Notes: generated by a model not told the origin, from the letters alone. DNA of 64,000 nt from Actinoplanes sp. TFC3 (GCF_001553785.1 NZ_LOJP01000002.1:216658-280657); one strand, 5' to 3'. Counted from the stretch's first letter, positions 25,327 through 33,518 are shown. Program-made: numbers and translations.

Positions 25327-26528
25327 GACGGGAACCCTACTAGAGGCGAAGCATCGGCAAATTCCTGCTCGCTGATCCAGTAGGTACTCCCCCAGGGGTT
25401 GTATATCCGCAGCTGATCGCCGGTGTGACCGATCACTACCAACTCGTGGTCGGCGGCAATGAACGGAATGGGGTAGCCATCATCAACGGCTCGCTCGATA
25501 TCGGCGAGCAGAGCAGGTCCGAAGGGCCGTTCCTCGTACCGGCGTCCGGTGTGCGGAGCGATCTCCTCGTTCGCTACCTGCGCCGACTGCCCCGGCGTCA
25601 TGCCGTCGAGCCCCAGAACATCCTGTACCCAATTGCGCCCGCCGTCGTACACACGTTGCTGCTCCGAGCGCAGTTCTCCGGGCGTCGATGTGATGCTTAA
25701 CGCATAGACCGGGTCGACCTCGGCGTGGGCCGTGACCGTCGCCGCGGCTACGCAGGTCGGATACGGCCCCTGCCCCCAGGCCAGCGGGTCCAGATGCTGG
25801 TCGAGCCATCCGGCGTCGTGCGGGGCGATCGCCTCGGCGAAGGCCACCAGGTCGGCGCCCTCGTACCCGGCCGCGCTGGCCTTGAGCAAGTAGGCGCGCT
25901 GCGGTGCCGAGTCCGCCGACATGATCAACTCTCGGGTCCCCGAAGCGACCAGCTCCACGCGCGAGACGGTGGCGGGCGCCAGCGGAAGACTGTCGTTGAT
26001 CAGCACGCAATCGAGGGCTCCGAGCGGCAACCGGGCGGCCTGACCTGCGAGGTCATGGAGTTCGACGGCCAGGTCCGAGGCGTTGTCGCGGGCCGCGATG
26101 TGAGCTGCGACGCGCAGATCAATGCCGATTTCCGGAGCCACCTGCATCTCGATCCGGCCGGTCCGGTCACGCACCGTTGCGCTTTCCAACCCTTCCCCGT
26201 ACGTCCCCAGCACCCCAGCCACGCCCCGCACAGCCTCCGCCGCACGCGCAACCTCGTCAGCCAGCGCCCGCACGACCTCGGCAGCCGCGGTGTGCGCCTC
26301 CCCGGCCCAAGCCCCGGCGAAGTCCTCGTGCACCAGCGCCGCGAGCACCTGCGCCGATTCGTGCAGGGCAGCCGCCGCGTCCCTCCAGCCCTGTTCCAGG
26401 CTCAGCACTTGGGCAGCGTCCCCGCCGATCGACGCCACGCGAGCAGCCTCGCGCGCCGCCAATGGCCAGTTCCCGGTGCCGGCGTGGATCGCGTCCTGCA
26501 ATGACGCCAACCGGTCCAGCGGGGTCAC
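25323..26528 (-). CDS. WXG-type protein with papain/C39-like cysteine peptidase domain
   Basis: A 401-residue protein. Residues 1-115 are helical and carry a WAG motif (74-76), like WXG100/LXG heads of type VII secretion substrates. The C-terminal half has PTCVAAATV (Cys259), ADHELVVIGH (His361) and RIYNPWGSTYW (Asn377), in the order and context of a papain/C39-like Cys-His-Asn triad. I infer a secreted peptidase or toxin-like effector; no ESX genes are near. The GTG start overlaps the preceding small WXG-like gene (GTGA), and the stop overlaps the dapD start (GTGA). Confidence 0.65.
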   Translation of the reverse strand: MTPLDRLASLQDAIHAGTGNWPLAAREAARVASIGGDAAQVLSLEQGWRDAAAALHESAQVLAALVHEDFAGAWAGEAHTAAAEVVRALADEVARAAEAVRGVAGVLGTYGEGLESATVRDRTGRIEMQVAPEIGIDLRVAAHIAARDNASDLAVELHDLAGQAARLPLGALDCVLINDSLPLAPATVSRVELVASGTRELIMSADSAPQRAYLLKASAAGYEGADLVAFAEAIAPHDAGWLDQHLDPLAWGQGPYPTCVAAATVTAHAEVDPVYALSITSTPGELRSEQQRVYDGGRNWVQDVLGLDGMTPGQSAQVANEEIAPHTGRRYEERPFGPALLADIERAVDDGYPIPFIAADHELVVIGHTGDQLRIYNPWGSTYWISEQEFADASPLVGFPS

Positions 26529-26821
26529 CGGGGGTCCAGGCGCGTCTCGGCGGTTGCGTCGCTGTGGTCGTACCCGTCGGCGCTTTCTCTGATGGCAGCG
26601 GCCAGCTCCCCGACCGCTTGGCGCAGCACCGTGATCTGCGCCTGCCAGCTCGCGCTCGCCTCCCGGTACGGTCCCGCAGTGGCACAGTCATCGAACATCG
26701 TGGCGATCGACACGTCGCCCTCGGCTTGCGCGACGATGTGGCCGGCTTGCTCCAGTGGCTGCCCGGCCTGCTCGACCAGCCGATCCGCGACTGCTCGCAA
26801 GTGAGCCGTATCGACTTTCAT
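26525..26821 (-). CDS. Small WXG100-like helical partner protein
   Basis: A 98-residue helical protein starting MKVDTAHLRAVADRLVEQAG, with a central Trp (ASASWQAQ) and a second helix LRQAVGELAAAIRESADGY. Size and hairpin layout fit WXG100/ESAT-6-like proteins, although the exact WxG is SWQAQ. It is coupled by a GTGA overlap to the larger WXG/cysteine-peptidase-like gene, so I infer a partner or chaperone. An upstream in-frame ATG at 26869 is less likely than 26821. Confidence 0.6.
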   Translation of the reverse strand: MKVDTAHLRAVADRLVEQAGQPLEQAGHIVAQAEGDVSIATMFDDCATAGPYREASASWQAQITVLRQAVGELAAAIRESADGYDHSDATAETRLDPR

Positions 26822-26898
26822 CGTTGCTCTTTCCGCCGGAAGTCCCCCGCCCGACGGTAGCGTCGTCAAGCTCGCCGAGCAGGTTCATGTTCGGGCGG

Positions 26899-26904
26899 TA
26901 ATGT
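26899..26904 (+). promoter_or_regulatory. -10 element for leaderless dapE
   Basis: TAATGT ends seven bases before the dapE ATG, with no ribosome site in between. This supports the start at 26912 over the GTG at 26903. Confidence 0.5.
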
Positions 26905-26911
26905 GCCGCTC

Positions 26912-27985
26912 ATGGCGAACCCGCTAACCCCTGACGTGCTCGTTGACCCCGTGGAACTCACCCGCGTCCTGGTCGACATCGAGTCCGTCTCGCGCGCAGA
27001 GAAGGTCATCGCCGACTGCGTGGAAGACGTCCTGCGGCAGACCCCGCACCTGAGTGTCGAGCGACACGGCAACACTGTGATGGCGCGCACCGATCTCGGC
27101 CGCGAGCAGCGCGTGGTGCTGGCCGGGCACCTCGACACCGTGCCCCTGAACGACAATTTTCCGTCCACCGTCGTTGACGACTTGATCTACGGCTGCGGCA
27201 CCGCCGACATGAAGTCCGGGGTGGCGTTGGCCCTGCACATCGCGGCGACACTGCCCGATCCACGGTACGACCTGACGTTCCTGCTCTACGAGGCCGAGGA
27301 GATCGACTCGCAATTCAACGGGTTGCGGCTGGCCGGGGAGGCGCACCCGCAGTGGTTGCGCGCCGACTTCGCGGTGCTGCTGGAGCCCACGTACGGCGTG
27401 GTGGAGGCGGGCTGTCAGGGCACGATGAAGGCCACCGTACGCACCCACGGGCGCCGGGCCCACACCGCGCGCGCCTGGCGCGGGGTGAACGCCATCCACG
27501 CTGCGGGCGAGGTGCTGCGCCGGCTCGACGATTACCGTCCGCGCACGGTGACGATCGACGGGTGTACGTACCGTGAAGGCTTGAACGCCGTGAAGATCTC
27601 CGGCGGGGTGGCCGGCAACGTCGTCCCCGACGAGTGCGCCATCGAGGTCAACCTGCGCTTCGCGCCGGATCGCTCGGAGAAGGACGCGCTGGCCCACCTG
27701 CACGAGATCTTCAGCGGTTTCGACCTGGAAGTAACCGACTCGGCTCCCGGCGCGATGCCCGGACTGAAGGCGGCCCCGGCCCGCGACTTTCTCACGGCGG
27801 TCGGCGAGGAACCGGCGGCCAAACTGGGCTGGACGGACGTCTCACGCTTCGCGGCCCTGGGCATCCCGGCGCTCAATTACGGTCCCGGCGACCCACGGCT
27901 GGCGCACGCCCAGGACGAGCACGTCGAGATCGGCAAGATCCGCGACGGCGCCGCCACCCTGCACCGATGGCTGGCCGCCTACTAA
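26912..27985 (+). CDS. dapE: Succinyl-diaminopimelate desuccinylase
   Basis: A 357-residue M20-family zinc amidohydrolase. GHLDTVP and YGCGTADMKSG carry metal ligands, YEAEEID the catalytic Glu pair, and the dimerisation domain follows (HGRRAHTARAWRGVNAIH). It cleaves N-succinyl-L,L-diaminopimelate in lysine/peptidoglycan precursor synthesis, downstream of DapD. It diverges from the dapD unit. The start is set by a leaderless promoter at 26899. Its stop abuts the left end of a decayed IS element. Confidence 0.93.
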   Translation: MANPLTPDVLVDPVELTRVLVDIESVSRAEKVIADCVEDVLRQTPHLSVERHGNTVMARTDLGREQRVVLAGHLDTVPLNDNFPSTVVDDLIYGCGTADMKSGVALALHIAATLPDPRYDLTFLLYEAEEIDSQFNGLRLAGEAHPQWLRADFAVLLEPTYGVVEAGCQGTMKATVRTHGRRAHTARAWRGVNAIHAAGEVLRRLDDYRPRTVTIDGCTYREGLNAVKISGGVAGNVVPDECAIEVNLRFAPDRSEKDALAHLHEIFSGFDLEVTDSAPGAMPGLKAAPARDFLTAVGEEPAAKLGWTDVSRFAALGIPALNYGPGDPRLAHAQDEHVEIGKIRDGAATLHRWLAAY

Positions 27986-28182
27986 GACGTGTCTCGTAAG
28001 TCGCGCTGAGGACCGTCCACCGACGTTCCACCCGCAGCCCTACTGGTTACGAAACGCCGTCGAGAACGGCATCGCACCCCTCAAACGTCATTGCGGTGTC
28101 GCTACTCGCTACGACTGTCAGCCGCCCGCTTCCAAGCGGTCCTGACCATCACCGTCATCGGCGAGTGGTTATGAAACACGCC
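27986..28182 (+). mobile_element. IS5-like element remnant with decayed transposase end
   Basis: Starts one base after the dapE stop. The left end CGTGTCTCGTAAGT and the inverse of the right end (CGTGTTTCATAACC) match at 11 of 14 bases. Inside, one frame reads RNAVENGIAPLKRHCGVATRYD, and after a frameshift another reads LSAARFQAVLTITVIGEWL and stops. This is the C-terminus of an IS5-type transposase. About 200 bases survive, so it is an internally deleted, inactive copy. Confidence 0.7.
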
Positions 28183-28671
28183 TCAGCGTGGAACGGCAAT
28201 GGATAAGGGATCATCCGGAGAATGCCGGGTGAGCCTCCCCCGCATCGCCCGGATGAGTACAGGGCCAGTCGGACCGGCAGTGACAGTTTCCGCTACTCCG
28301 GAGCCCGCGACTGATCATCGACCTCGTCCGGTCACTCCAGCGGGAGCGTCTTGATCCGACTCCGATTGCCATCCGATCCCCCGCCGCCCCGGCTATACGA
28401 GTCACGTCAGCCGCAAAAGAGATCGTATTCCGCAATGGGCTACAAAAGCGCCATTGGCCCTGACCCGCGCCCGGGGCGAAGGTGCGGAGCTGGGTCAATT
28501 TCGTTGCCAACGAACGTCAAATTAATTTGATGACAAACATTGCCCGGTGTCTGTCTAGTGACACCCGGAATTCGTTGACCGAAAGATGCTTTTATCGTTA
28601 CGTTCGGCGCTCATTAAGTCATTGACGCATGCGCAGGCCACGGCGCGTGCGCCCCAACGGGAGGAATCGTC
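28183..28671. other. Gene-free, AT-richer stretch with palindromes
   Basis: No convincing gene on either strand. From about 28490 the base composition is clearly AT-richer than the surroundings. It holds a perfect 14-bp palindrome TCAAATTAATTTGA (28517-28530) and a GGTGTC/GACACC inverted repeat (28546-28565). It leads to a secreted-protein gene and probably carries its promoter. Confidence 0.5.
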
Positions 28672-29244
28672 GTGATCAGAAACATGCGTGCATCGAGCGT
28701 CGCTGTCGCCCTGGCCGTCGCCTTGCTGTCGACCGGAGCGAGCGCCGTAGCCGCTTCACCGGCATCGGGTGCGGCACCGGCCGCTGCTCGACCGGGATTG
28801 GCGCCCGCCGGTGCGGGAGGCACGTACCTCGACCAGAAGGGCAACGTCCTGTCAATGCGTGGGGCCAACGCCGGCCCAGCAGGCAGCGCCCAGCTTCTTG
28901 GCTGCACACCGGGCAACGGAGCTGACAATCCGCACTACACGGCGCCTGACGTCTCGGGACATGGAACTTACGTCAAGGGATCGTGCACCAACAACACGGC
29001 CAAGGTCTTCAACTGCTTGTACGAGTTTTACACCGACAACACCTGGCGGCAGAAGGCGTGTTCGACCACGGTGACAGTGACGGCCGGCGGCGGATCTGGG
29101 AACAGGTCCAACGCCCGTCACGCTTGTGACTCGACCGGCCAGGCCATCTCCTGGCGCAATCACGAGGACGTGGACGTCATCGGCGAGATCGACACCGGCG
29201 ACACTCCCTACAGGCAGGCCACCGTCAATTGCGTGGTGAACTAG
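28672..29244 (+). CDS. Secreted cysteine-rich protein, function unknown
   Basis: A 190-residue protein with a Sec signal peptide (basic MIRNMR, hydrophobic VAVALAVALLS, Ala-rich cleavage region). The mature part is Gly/Ala/Thr-rich and has several spaced cysteines (LGCT, GSCT, NCLY, KACS, HACD, VNCV), suggesting disulfides. GGGAGG lies about 8 bases before the GTG start. No family is recognised. It lies in an islet between two decayed transposase fragments, so it may be an acquired gene. Confidence 0.7.
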   Translation: MIRNMRASSVAVALAVALLSTGASAVAASPASGAAPAAARPGLAPAGAGGTYLDQKGNVLSMRGANAGPAGSAQLLGCTPGNGADNPHYTAPDVSGHGTYVKGSCTNNTAKVFNCLYEFYTDNTWRQKACSTTVTVTAGGGSGNRSNARHACDSTGQAISWRNHEDVDVIGEIDTGDTPYRQATVNCVVN

Positions 29245-29282
29245 CCGCACTGCCTGGTAATTGGCGGTCTATCATTCAGACG

Positions 29283-29864
29283 ATGACACTGCAGCCCACT
29301 GACGAGCTCTCTGCTGCGGCGTGGCTGTACGCGACCGATGTCGGCCCGACGCGGTTGATCACGTTCGGGCCGGCCTCGTTTCCTGCGTACGCACGTCTTC
29401 GCTACCTACCCGATCCGATCCGTCCGGATATGCGCGAGTCGGACGTACGGCTGCCATATCTCCGACCCACCGAGATCGACATGGCCCGAACAGCATTGGA
29501 GGCCCTTGCCGACTACAGCTCCTCCACACGCGATTGCTATGTCTGCGTGTGGGCGGGCGGTGCGACGTTCCGGAATCCCGCACTGACCGGTAGGAACATG
29601 GTGGACCTGCAATACCGGCGTTACGTCCTGTTCACCGGCACCCTGGGGGACTTGGCGGGATGGAGTGACTTGTTCACCTCCGAGGTCCACTCAGCGCCGG
29701 CATTCGTCTGGCCGGCAGATCATGCGTGGTGTTTCGCCAGCGACGTCGACCCCCATTGGGCCGGCATCGGAGCAGACCGTGAGGTTGTCGACCGCCTCAC
29801 GGCGGACAAGAACCTCGACGTCGCGCCTGCGAATCCGGCGGAGCGGCAGCCGACGTACTACTAG
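29283..29864 (+). CDS. Conserved hypothetical protein
   Basis: A 193-residue soluble protein beginning MTLQPTDELSAAAWLYATDV, rich in aromatic residues (YVCVWAGG, FVWPADHAWCFASDVDPHWAGIG). No named domain is recognised; actinobacterial relatives of this type are unannotated. The frame is open upstream to 29229, but the ATG at 29283 leaves a normal gap after the preceding gene. No signal peptide. Confidence 0.6.
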   Translation: MTLQPTDELSAAAWLYATDVGPTRLITFGPASFPAYARLRYLPDPIRPDMRESDVRLPYLRPTEIDMARTALEALADYSSSTRDCYVCVWAGGATFRNPALTGRNMVDLQYRRYVLFTGTLGDLAGWSDLFTSEVHSAPAFVWPADHAWCFASDVDPHWAGIGADREVVDRLTADKNLDVAPANPAERQPTYY

Positions 29865-29873
29865 CTTGCGTTC

Positions 29874-30050
29874 TGACGTGCAGCCGGGAGAGCCCGACGT
29901 CTGGATCGTCGCGGACGCCGGCTACGACGGGCCCCGGCTGGCGTTACTACTGCAGGACCTGCCGGTGAAAGTCGTGGTCCGGGTGTGTTCGGATCGGATC
30001 CTGCCCCGTCGGGCGCCGCCACGCGGACCCGCCATGAGGGCCGCACGAAA
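29874..30050 (+). mobile_element. Transposase fragment (IS701/IS4-like DDE type)
   Basis: The reading frame gives GEPDVWIVADAGYDGPRLALLL then DLPVKVVVRVCSDRILPRRAPP, matching the central DxGYD region of a DDE transposase family common in Streptomyces and relatives. Both ends of the protein are missing, and the downstream frame degrades. It marks the right edge of the islet after dapE. Confidence 0.65.
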
Positions 30051-30072
30051 CGCCACTGCGGCGCGTTGGAGC

Positions 30073-30231
30073 TCAGACCTCGGGCCGCTTGATCTCCACG
30101 GTGGTCTCGGGATCGAAGGCCGGATCGGCCGGGGCCGGCGGCTGGGCCAGCGCCATGCGGCGTTCCTCGACCACCATGCGGATGCGCCGCTGCAGCCTGC
30201 GGTGGGCTTTCATGCGCTCATAGCGGGTCAT
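30073..30231 (-). CDS. Short basic protein, 52 aa
   Basis: A minus-strand gene beginning MTRYERMKAHRRLQRRIRM and ending TTVEIKRPEV. GGAG lies about 9 bases before the ATG (GAAGGAGCCACCGTG then ATG), a strong ribosome site. The N-terminal half is Arg-rich and helical; the C-terminal half is Pro/acidic. No known family. It is too short for many gene callers, but the ribosome site and codon pattern support it. Confidence 0.55.
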   Translation of the reverse strand: MTRYERMKAHRRLQRRIRMVVEERRMALAQPPAPADPAFDPETTVEIKRPEV

Positions 30232-30417
30232 CACGGTGGCTCCTTCGCCCTGATGCCCGGCCGGAGCCGGACGCCGTGCATGCCGTGCGGGGGTAGGTAA
30301 CTCTACAGACGTCGCAGAGCTACCGTCCGTTGCTTCAATCTGGCAAAAACGCCGCGATGCCGCAATCCTCTTACCGAAACCCCACCGGATAGTTCACCGA
30401 CCGTCGACCGTCCGCAC

Positions 30418-30423
30418 TACCGT
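30418..30423 (+). promoter_or_regulatory. -10 element for leaderless LOG gene
   Basis: TACCGT ends seven bases before the ATG at 30431, with no ribosome site. Confidence 0.45.
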
Positions 30424-30430
30424 GGGTGCC

Positions 30431-31210
30431 ATGACGGACAGCCCCGATGGACGCAATCCCAGAACACAGGAGCGTCATCGCGGCGCCGTCACTCTGCGCC
30501 GGGATTCCATCCCGCCCAGCACAGCGGACGAGAAACTGCTTGACTCGCACCACCGTGGCGAGTGGAAGACCAAGGATGCCTGGCGAGCTTTGCGCATCCT
30601 GTCGGAATTCGTGGAGGGCTTCGACACGCTGGCCGACCTGCCGCCAGCGGTGAGCGTATTCGGCTCGGCTCGCAGCACTCCTGACAGTCCGGAATGCGTC
30701 ATGGCCGAGCAATTGGGCGCGGCCCTGGCCGAGGCGGGCTATGCGGTGATAACAGGCGGCGGCCCGGGCGTGATGGAAGCGGCGAACCGGGGAGCCACCG
30801 ACGCGGGCGGAATGTCGGTGGGGCTGGGCATCGAACTCCCGTTCGAGCAGGGTCTCAACCGTTGGGTCGACATCGGCATCGACTTCCGATACTTCTTCGT
30901 CCGCAAGACCATGTTCGTCAAATATGCCCAGGCCTTTGTGGTGCTGCCGGGCGGCTTCGGCACCCTCGACGAACTGTTCGAGGCGATCACGCTGGTCCAG
31001 ACCCGCAAGGTGACCCGGTTCCCGGTGATCCTCATGGGCGTCGAATACTGGGGTGGCCTGCTCGATTGGATCAAGCAGCGCCTGCTCACCGATGGAAAGG
31101 TGAGCCCGGACGACATGGAGCTGATCATGCTGACCGACGACGTCGAAGAGGCCGTGCACCACATCGTGGCGGCCGACAAAGCGCTGGCCAAGCTGGACGG
31201 TAACCACTGA
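30431..31210 (+). CDS. LOG-family cytokinin riboside phosphoribohydrolase-like protein (first copy)
   Basis: A 259-residue TIGR00730/LOG protein. SVFGSARS opens the Rossmann fold, ITGGGPGVMEAANRGA follows, and PGGFGTLDELFEAIT is the PGGxGTxxE signature. LOG enzymes remove ribose 5-phosphate from nucleoside 5'-monophosphates; the M. tuberculosis homologue Rv1205 makes cytokinins. An N-terminal extension of about 70 residues (SPDGRNPRTQERHRGAV...) precedes the core. The second LOG gene follows one base later. Confidence 0.88.
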   Translation: MTDSPDGRNPRTQERHRGAVTLRRDSIPPSTADEKLLDSHHRGEWKTKDAWRALRILSEFVEGFDTLADLPPAVSVFGSARSTPDSPECVMAEQLGAALAEAGYAVITGGGPGVMEAANRGATDAGGMSVGLGIELPFEQGLNRWVDIGIDFRYFFVRKTMFVKYAQAFVVLPGGFGTLDELFEAITLVQTRKVTRFPVILMGVEYWGGLLDWIKQRLLTDGKVSPDDMELIMLTDDVEEAVHHIVAADKALAKLDGNH

Positions 31211-31211
31211 C

Positions 31212-31757
31212 GTGGCCGCCATTTGCGTTTTCTGCGCCTCCTCGAATCGCATCGGCGCCCAGCACCTGGACCTGGCAACAGCGCTGGGTAAAGCCCTAGG
31301 TCCCCGCGGCCATTCGCTGGTGTCGGGCGGCGGCTGCGTAGGCATGATGGGCGCAGTAGCCGATGGCGCCCGAGCCGGCGGCGCGCACACCCTGGGCATC
31401 ATTCCGCAATCTTTGGTGGATCTGGAAGTAGCGGACACAGCATCGGACGACCTGGTGGTGACCTCCGATATGGGCGCCCGGAAAAACATCATGATCGAGC
31501 GCTCCGACGCTTTCATCACCCTGCCCGGCGGCCTGGGCACCCTCGACGAATTGTTCGAGGTCTGGACAACAGCCACCCTGGACCTGCACCGCAAGCCCAT
31601 AGTGATCCTCGATCCCGAGGGCTTCTACACCGGCCTGTGGGAATGGCTGAACGACATAACCCAAACCCATTTCGTCCGTACGTCCGCACTGGCCCAAGTA
31701 GCCGTAGTCACCTCCATAGACGCGGCCCTCGACCACATCGAAGAGGCGCTGCGATGA
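31212..31757 (+). CDS. LOG-family protein (second, short copy)
   Basis: A 181-residue LOG protein of standard length with ICVFCASSNRIG, SGGGCVGMMGAVADGA and PGGLGTLDELFEVWT. The catalytic Arg/Glu region RKNIMIERSDAFITLPGG is intact. Its GTG begins one base after the stop of the longer LOG gene, so the two are co-translated. The pair is divergent enough in sequence to be old paralogs, not a recent duplication. Confidence 0.88.
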   Translation: MAAICVFCASSNRIGAQHLDLATALGKALGPRGHSLVSGGGCVGMMGAVADGARAGGAHTLGIIPQSLVDLEVADTASDDLVVTSDMGARKNIMIERSDAFITLPGGLGTLDELFEVWTTATLDLHRKPIVILDPEGFYTGLWEWLNDITQTHFVRTSALAQVAVVTSIDAALDHIEEALR

Positions 31758-31770
31758 CAATGTCCGCCGC

Positions 31771-31810
31771 CGGCACGTAGAACGCTTCAACGCGGCGGCG
31801 ACGTGCCGGA
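31771..31810. terminator. Hairpin between LOG pair and lysG
   Basis: CCGGCACGT pairs with ACGTGCCGG around a 22-base loop. A CCGCCG/CGGCGG pairing is an alternative. It lies between converging stops. Confidence 0.5.
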
Positions 31811-31820
31811 GTGGAATCCT

Positions 31821-32663
31821 CTACCGCAACGCCGTAGCCGCAGCCGCCTTCACCGCCGCGGTCAGCGCCTGCAACCCCACCGACTCCATCCGCCAGCACT
31901 GCCAATACAGCGGCACATCCAGGTGCCGCCCCGGCGCGATCTCCGCCAGGTCACCCAGCACCTGCTCAGGCACCATCCCCCAGCCCAGCCCCAGCTTGAT
32001 CGCCTCCACAAACGCCGCCGCAGCCGGTATGTAATGCACCGGCGGGTCCCCGCCCCCTCCCGCCACCGCGGACTGGGTCGCCCCTGCCATCTCGGCCAGG
32101 AAGCGATGCTGCAGCCGATCCTTGCGGTTCAGCACAATCATCGGCGTTGTCGCATAGTCGGCGAACACCCCGGGCGCAGCCGCAGCCAGGTATCGCATCG
32201 AGCCAAGCTCCTCCACCCTGCACCCCTGCACGGGTACCCGCTGAGCAGTTACCGCCGCCATCACCGTCCCGGCGCGCAGCAGGTCGGCGGTGTAGTCCTG
32301 GTCGTCCTGATGCACGTCGAAGCTGACCCCCGGCACCGCAGTCAGGACCGGCAGGAACCACGTGTGCAGCGAGTCAGCGTTGACTACCAGCGAGATCCGG
32401 CCGCCCGTTGCCGTTCCGCGCGCGGCGTCGAGGGCTTCGCGCGACAGCAGAGCGATCTGGCTGGCCAGTCGTACCAACGCTTGACCTGCTTCTGTCGGCT
32501 CGGCCGGCTTCGTGCGCCGGACCAGAACCTGCCCTACGGCCTGCTCCAACGCCTTGATCCGTTGGCTGACCGCGGAGGGCGTGATGTGCAGGGCCCGCGC
32601 GGCCGCGTCGAAGCTGCCCTCGGTGATGACCGTCTCGAAGGTGGCAAGCTGCTGCGAGTCCAT
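31821..32663 (-). CDS. lysG: LysR-type regulator LysG/ArgP
   Basis: A 280-residue LysR protein. The HTH is ETVITEGSFDAAARALHITPSAVSQRIKALE; the effector domain follows from about residue 90. ArgP/LysG activators induce a basic-amino-acid exporter when lysine or arginine rises. The divergent neighbour is such an exporter, and the 68-base gap holds an inverted repeat suited to LysR binding. Confidence 0.9.
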   Translation of the reverse strand: MDSQQLATFETVITEGSFDAAARALHITPSAVSQRIKALEQAVGQVLVRRTKPAEPTEAGQALVRLASQIALLSREALDAARGTATGGRISLVVNADSLHTWFLPVLTAVPGVSFDVHQDDQDYTADLLRAGTVMAAVTAQRVPVQGCRVEELGSMRYLAAAAPGVFADYATTPMIVLNRKDRLQHRFLAEMAGATQSAVAGGGGDPPVHYIPAAAAFVEAIKLGLGWGMVPEQVLGDLAEIAPGRHLDVPLYWQCWRMESVGLQALTAAVKAAAATALR

Positions 32664-32671
32664 GAGAATTC

Positions 32672-32695
32672 CTAAAGGTCCTGAAGAATCTTTAG
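32672..32695. promoter_or_regulatory. LysG operator candidate
   Basis: A perfect CTAAAG-N12-CTTTAG inverted repeat in the short lysG-lysE gap, just upstream of where the lysE -35 should fall, as expected for a LysR activator site. Confidence 0.55.
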
Positions 32696-32719
32696 CTGGA
32701 TTACAGCAGATCAGCCCCT

Positions 32720-32725
32720 TACCGT
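32720..32725 (+). promoter_or_regulatory. -10 element for lysE
   Basis: TACCGT ends six bases before the GTG of lysE, implying a leaderless or nearly leaderless mRNA. Confidence 0.45.
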
Positions 32726-32731
32726 CGACTA

Positions 32732-33325
32732 GTGCTTGCCTCCACCCTCGCCGGCTTCGCCGCGTCTCTCGGCCTCATCGTCGCCATCGGCGCGCAGAAC
32801 GCCTTCGTGCTGCGCCAGGGACTACGCCGCGAGCACGTGATCCCCGTCGTCGTGACCTGCGCCCTGTCCGACCTCCTGCTGATCACGGCAGGCATCGCCG
32901 GCCTCGGCGCTCTGGTGGCCGCGCGCCCCGCAATCGTCACGGTCATCAAGTGGGCCGGGGCCGTTTTCCTGATCTCGTACGCCGCCCTGGCCGCCAAACG
33001 GGCAATCAAGCCCTCCGCCCTGGCTCCCACCGACCGCGGCCCAGCCACGCTGCGCGCGACGCTGCTCACCTGCTTGGCGCTGACCTATCTCAACCCGCAC
33101 GTCTATCTCGACACGGTGCTGCTGCTGGGTTCCGTCGCACAACAGCACTCCTACCGATGGCTGTTCGGCGCGGGAGCAGCGCTGGCCAGCATCGTCTGGT
33201 TCACGGTGCTCGGGCTGGGAGCCAGGCGCCTGGCTCCCGTCCTGTCCAAGCCGCTGGCCTGGCGCATCCTCGACGCCGCGATTGCCATCGTCATGGCCGC
33301 CCTCGGCATCGCCTTGATCGTCTAG
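32732..33325 (+). CDS. lysE: LysE/ArgO-type basic amino acid exporter
   Basis: A 197-residue membrane protein with six predicted helices. The family motif GAQNAFVLRQGLRREH is in the first loop, and LALTYLNPHVYLDTVLLLGS in the middle. It should export L-lysine and/or L-arginine, driven by the membrane potential. It is divergent from lysG. The dap genes that make lysine lie 5-8 kb away, but no direct link is shown. Confidence 0.92.
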   Translation: MLASTLAGFAASLGLIVAIGAQNAFVLRQGLRREHVIPVVVTCALSDLLLITAGIAGLGALVAARPAIVTVIKWAGAVFLISYAALAAKRAIKPSALAPTDRGPATLRATLLTCLALTYLNPHVYLDTVLLLGSVAQQHSYRWLFGAGAALASIVWFTVLGLGARRLAPVLSKPLAWRILDAAIAIVMAALGIALIV

Positions 33326-33467
33326 CGCCGCAGCGGGAAATCGTCATGCCTCGCACGCTGGAACAATCGGCGTTCGGGGCGCTTCTCCAGATCTGACCGC
33401 GAACCCCCGGTCCACCCGATCAGGGCTCTGCGCACCATGACGAGGTTCACATGGACCACACTGCAGC

Positions 33468-33498
33468 TTGACCCTCGACCTTGTCGAGGCTCCAGGGT
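33468..33498 (+). promoter_or_regulatory. MerR-type promoter/operator
   Basis: TTGACC (33468-33473) and CAGGGT (33493-33498) are spaced by 19 bases, the stretched spacing of MerR-controlled promoters. A perfect CCTCGA-N5-TCGAGG dyad (33473-33489) lies between them. It precedes the MerR-fusion gene and implies autoregulation. Confidence 0.65.
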
Positions 33499-33518
33499 GT
33501 CGTGCTGTGGGGAGCGAA

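Noticed and set aside
24379..26821. A full type VII secretion locus
   Set aside because: No EccB/C/D/E, MycP or EspG-like genes were found; only the WXG-like pair is here.
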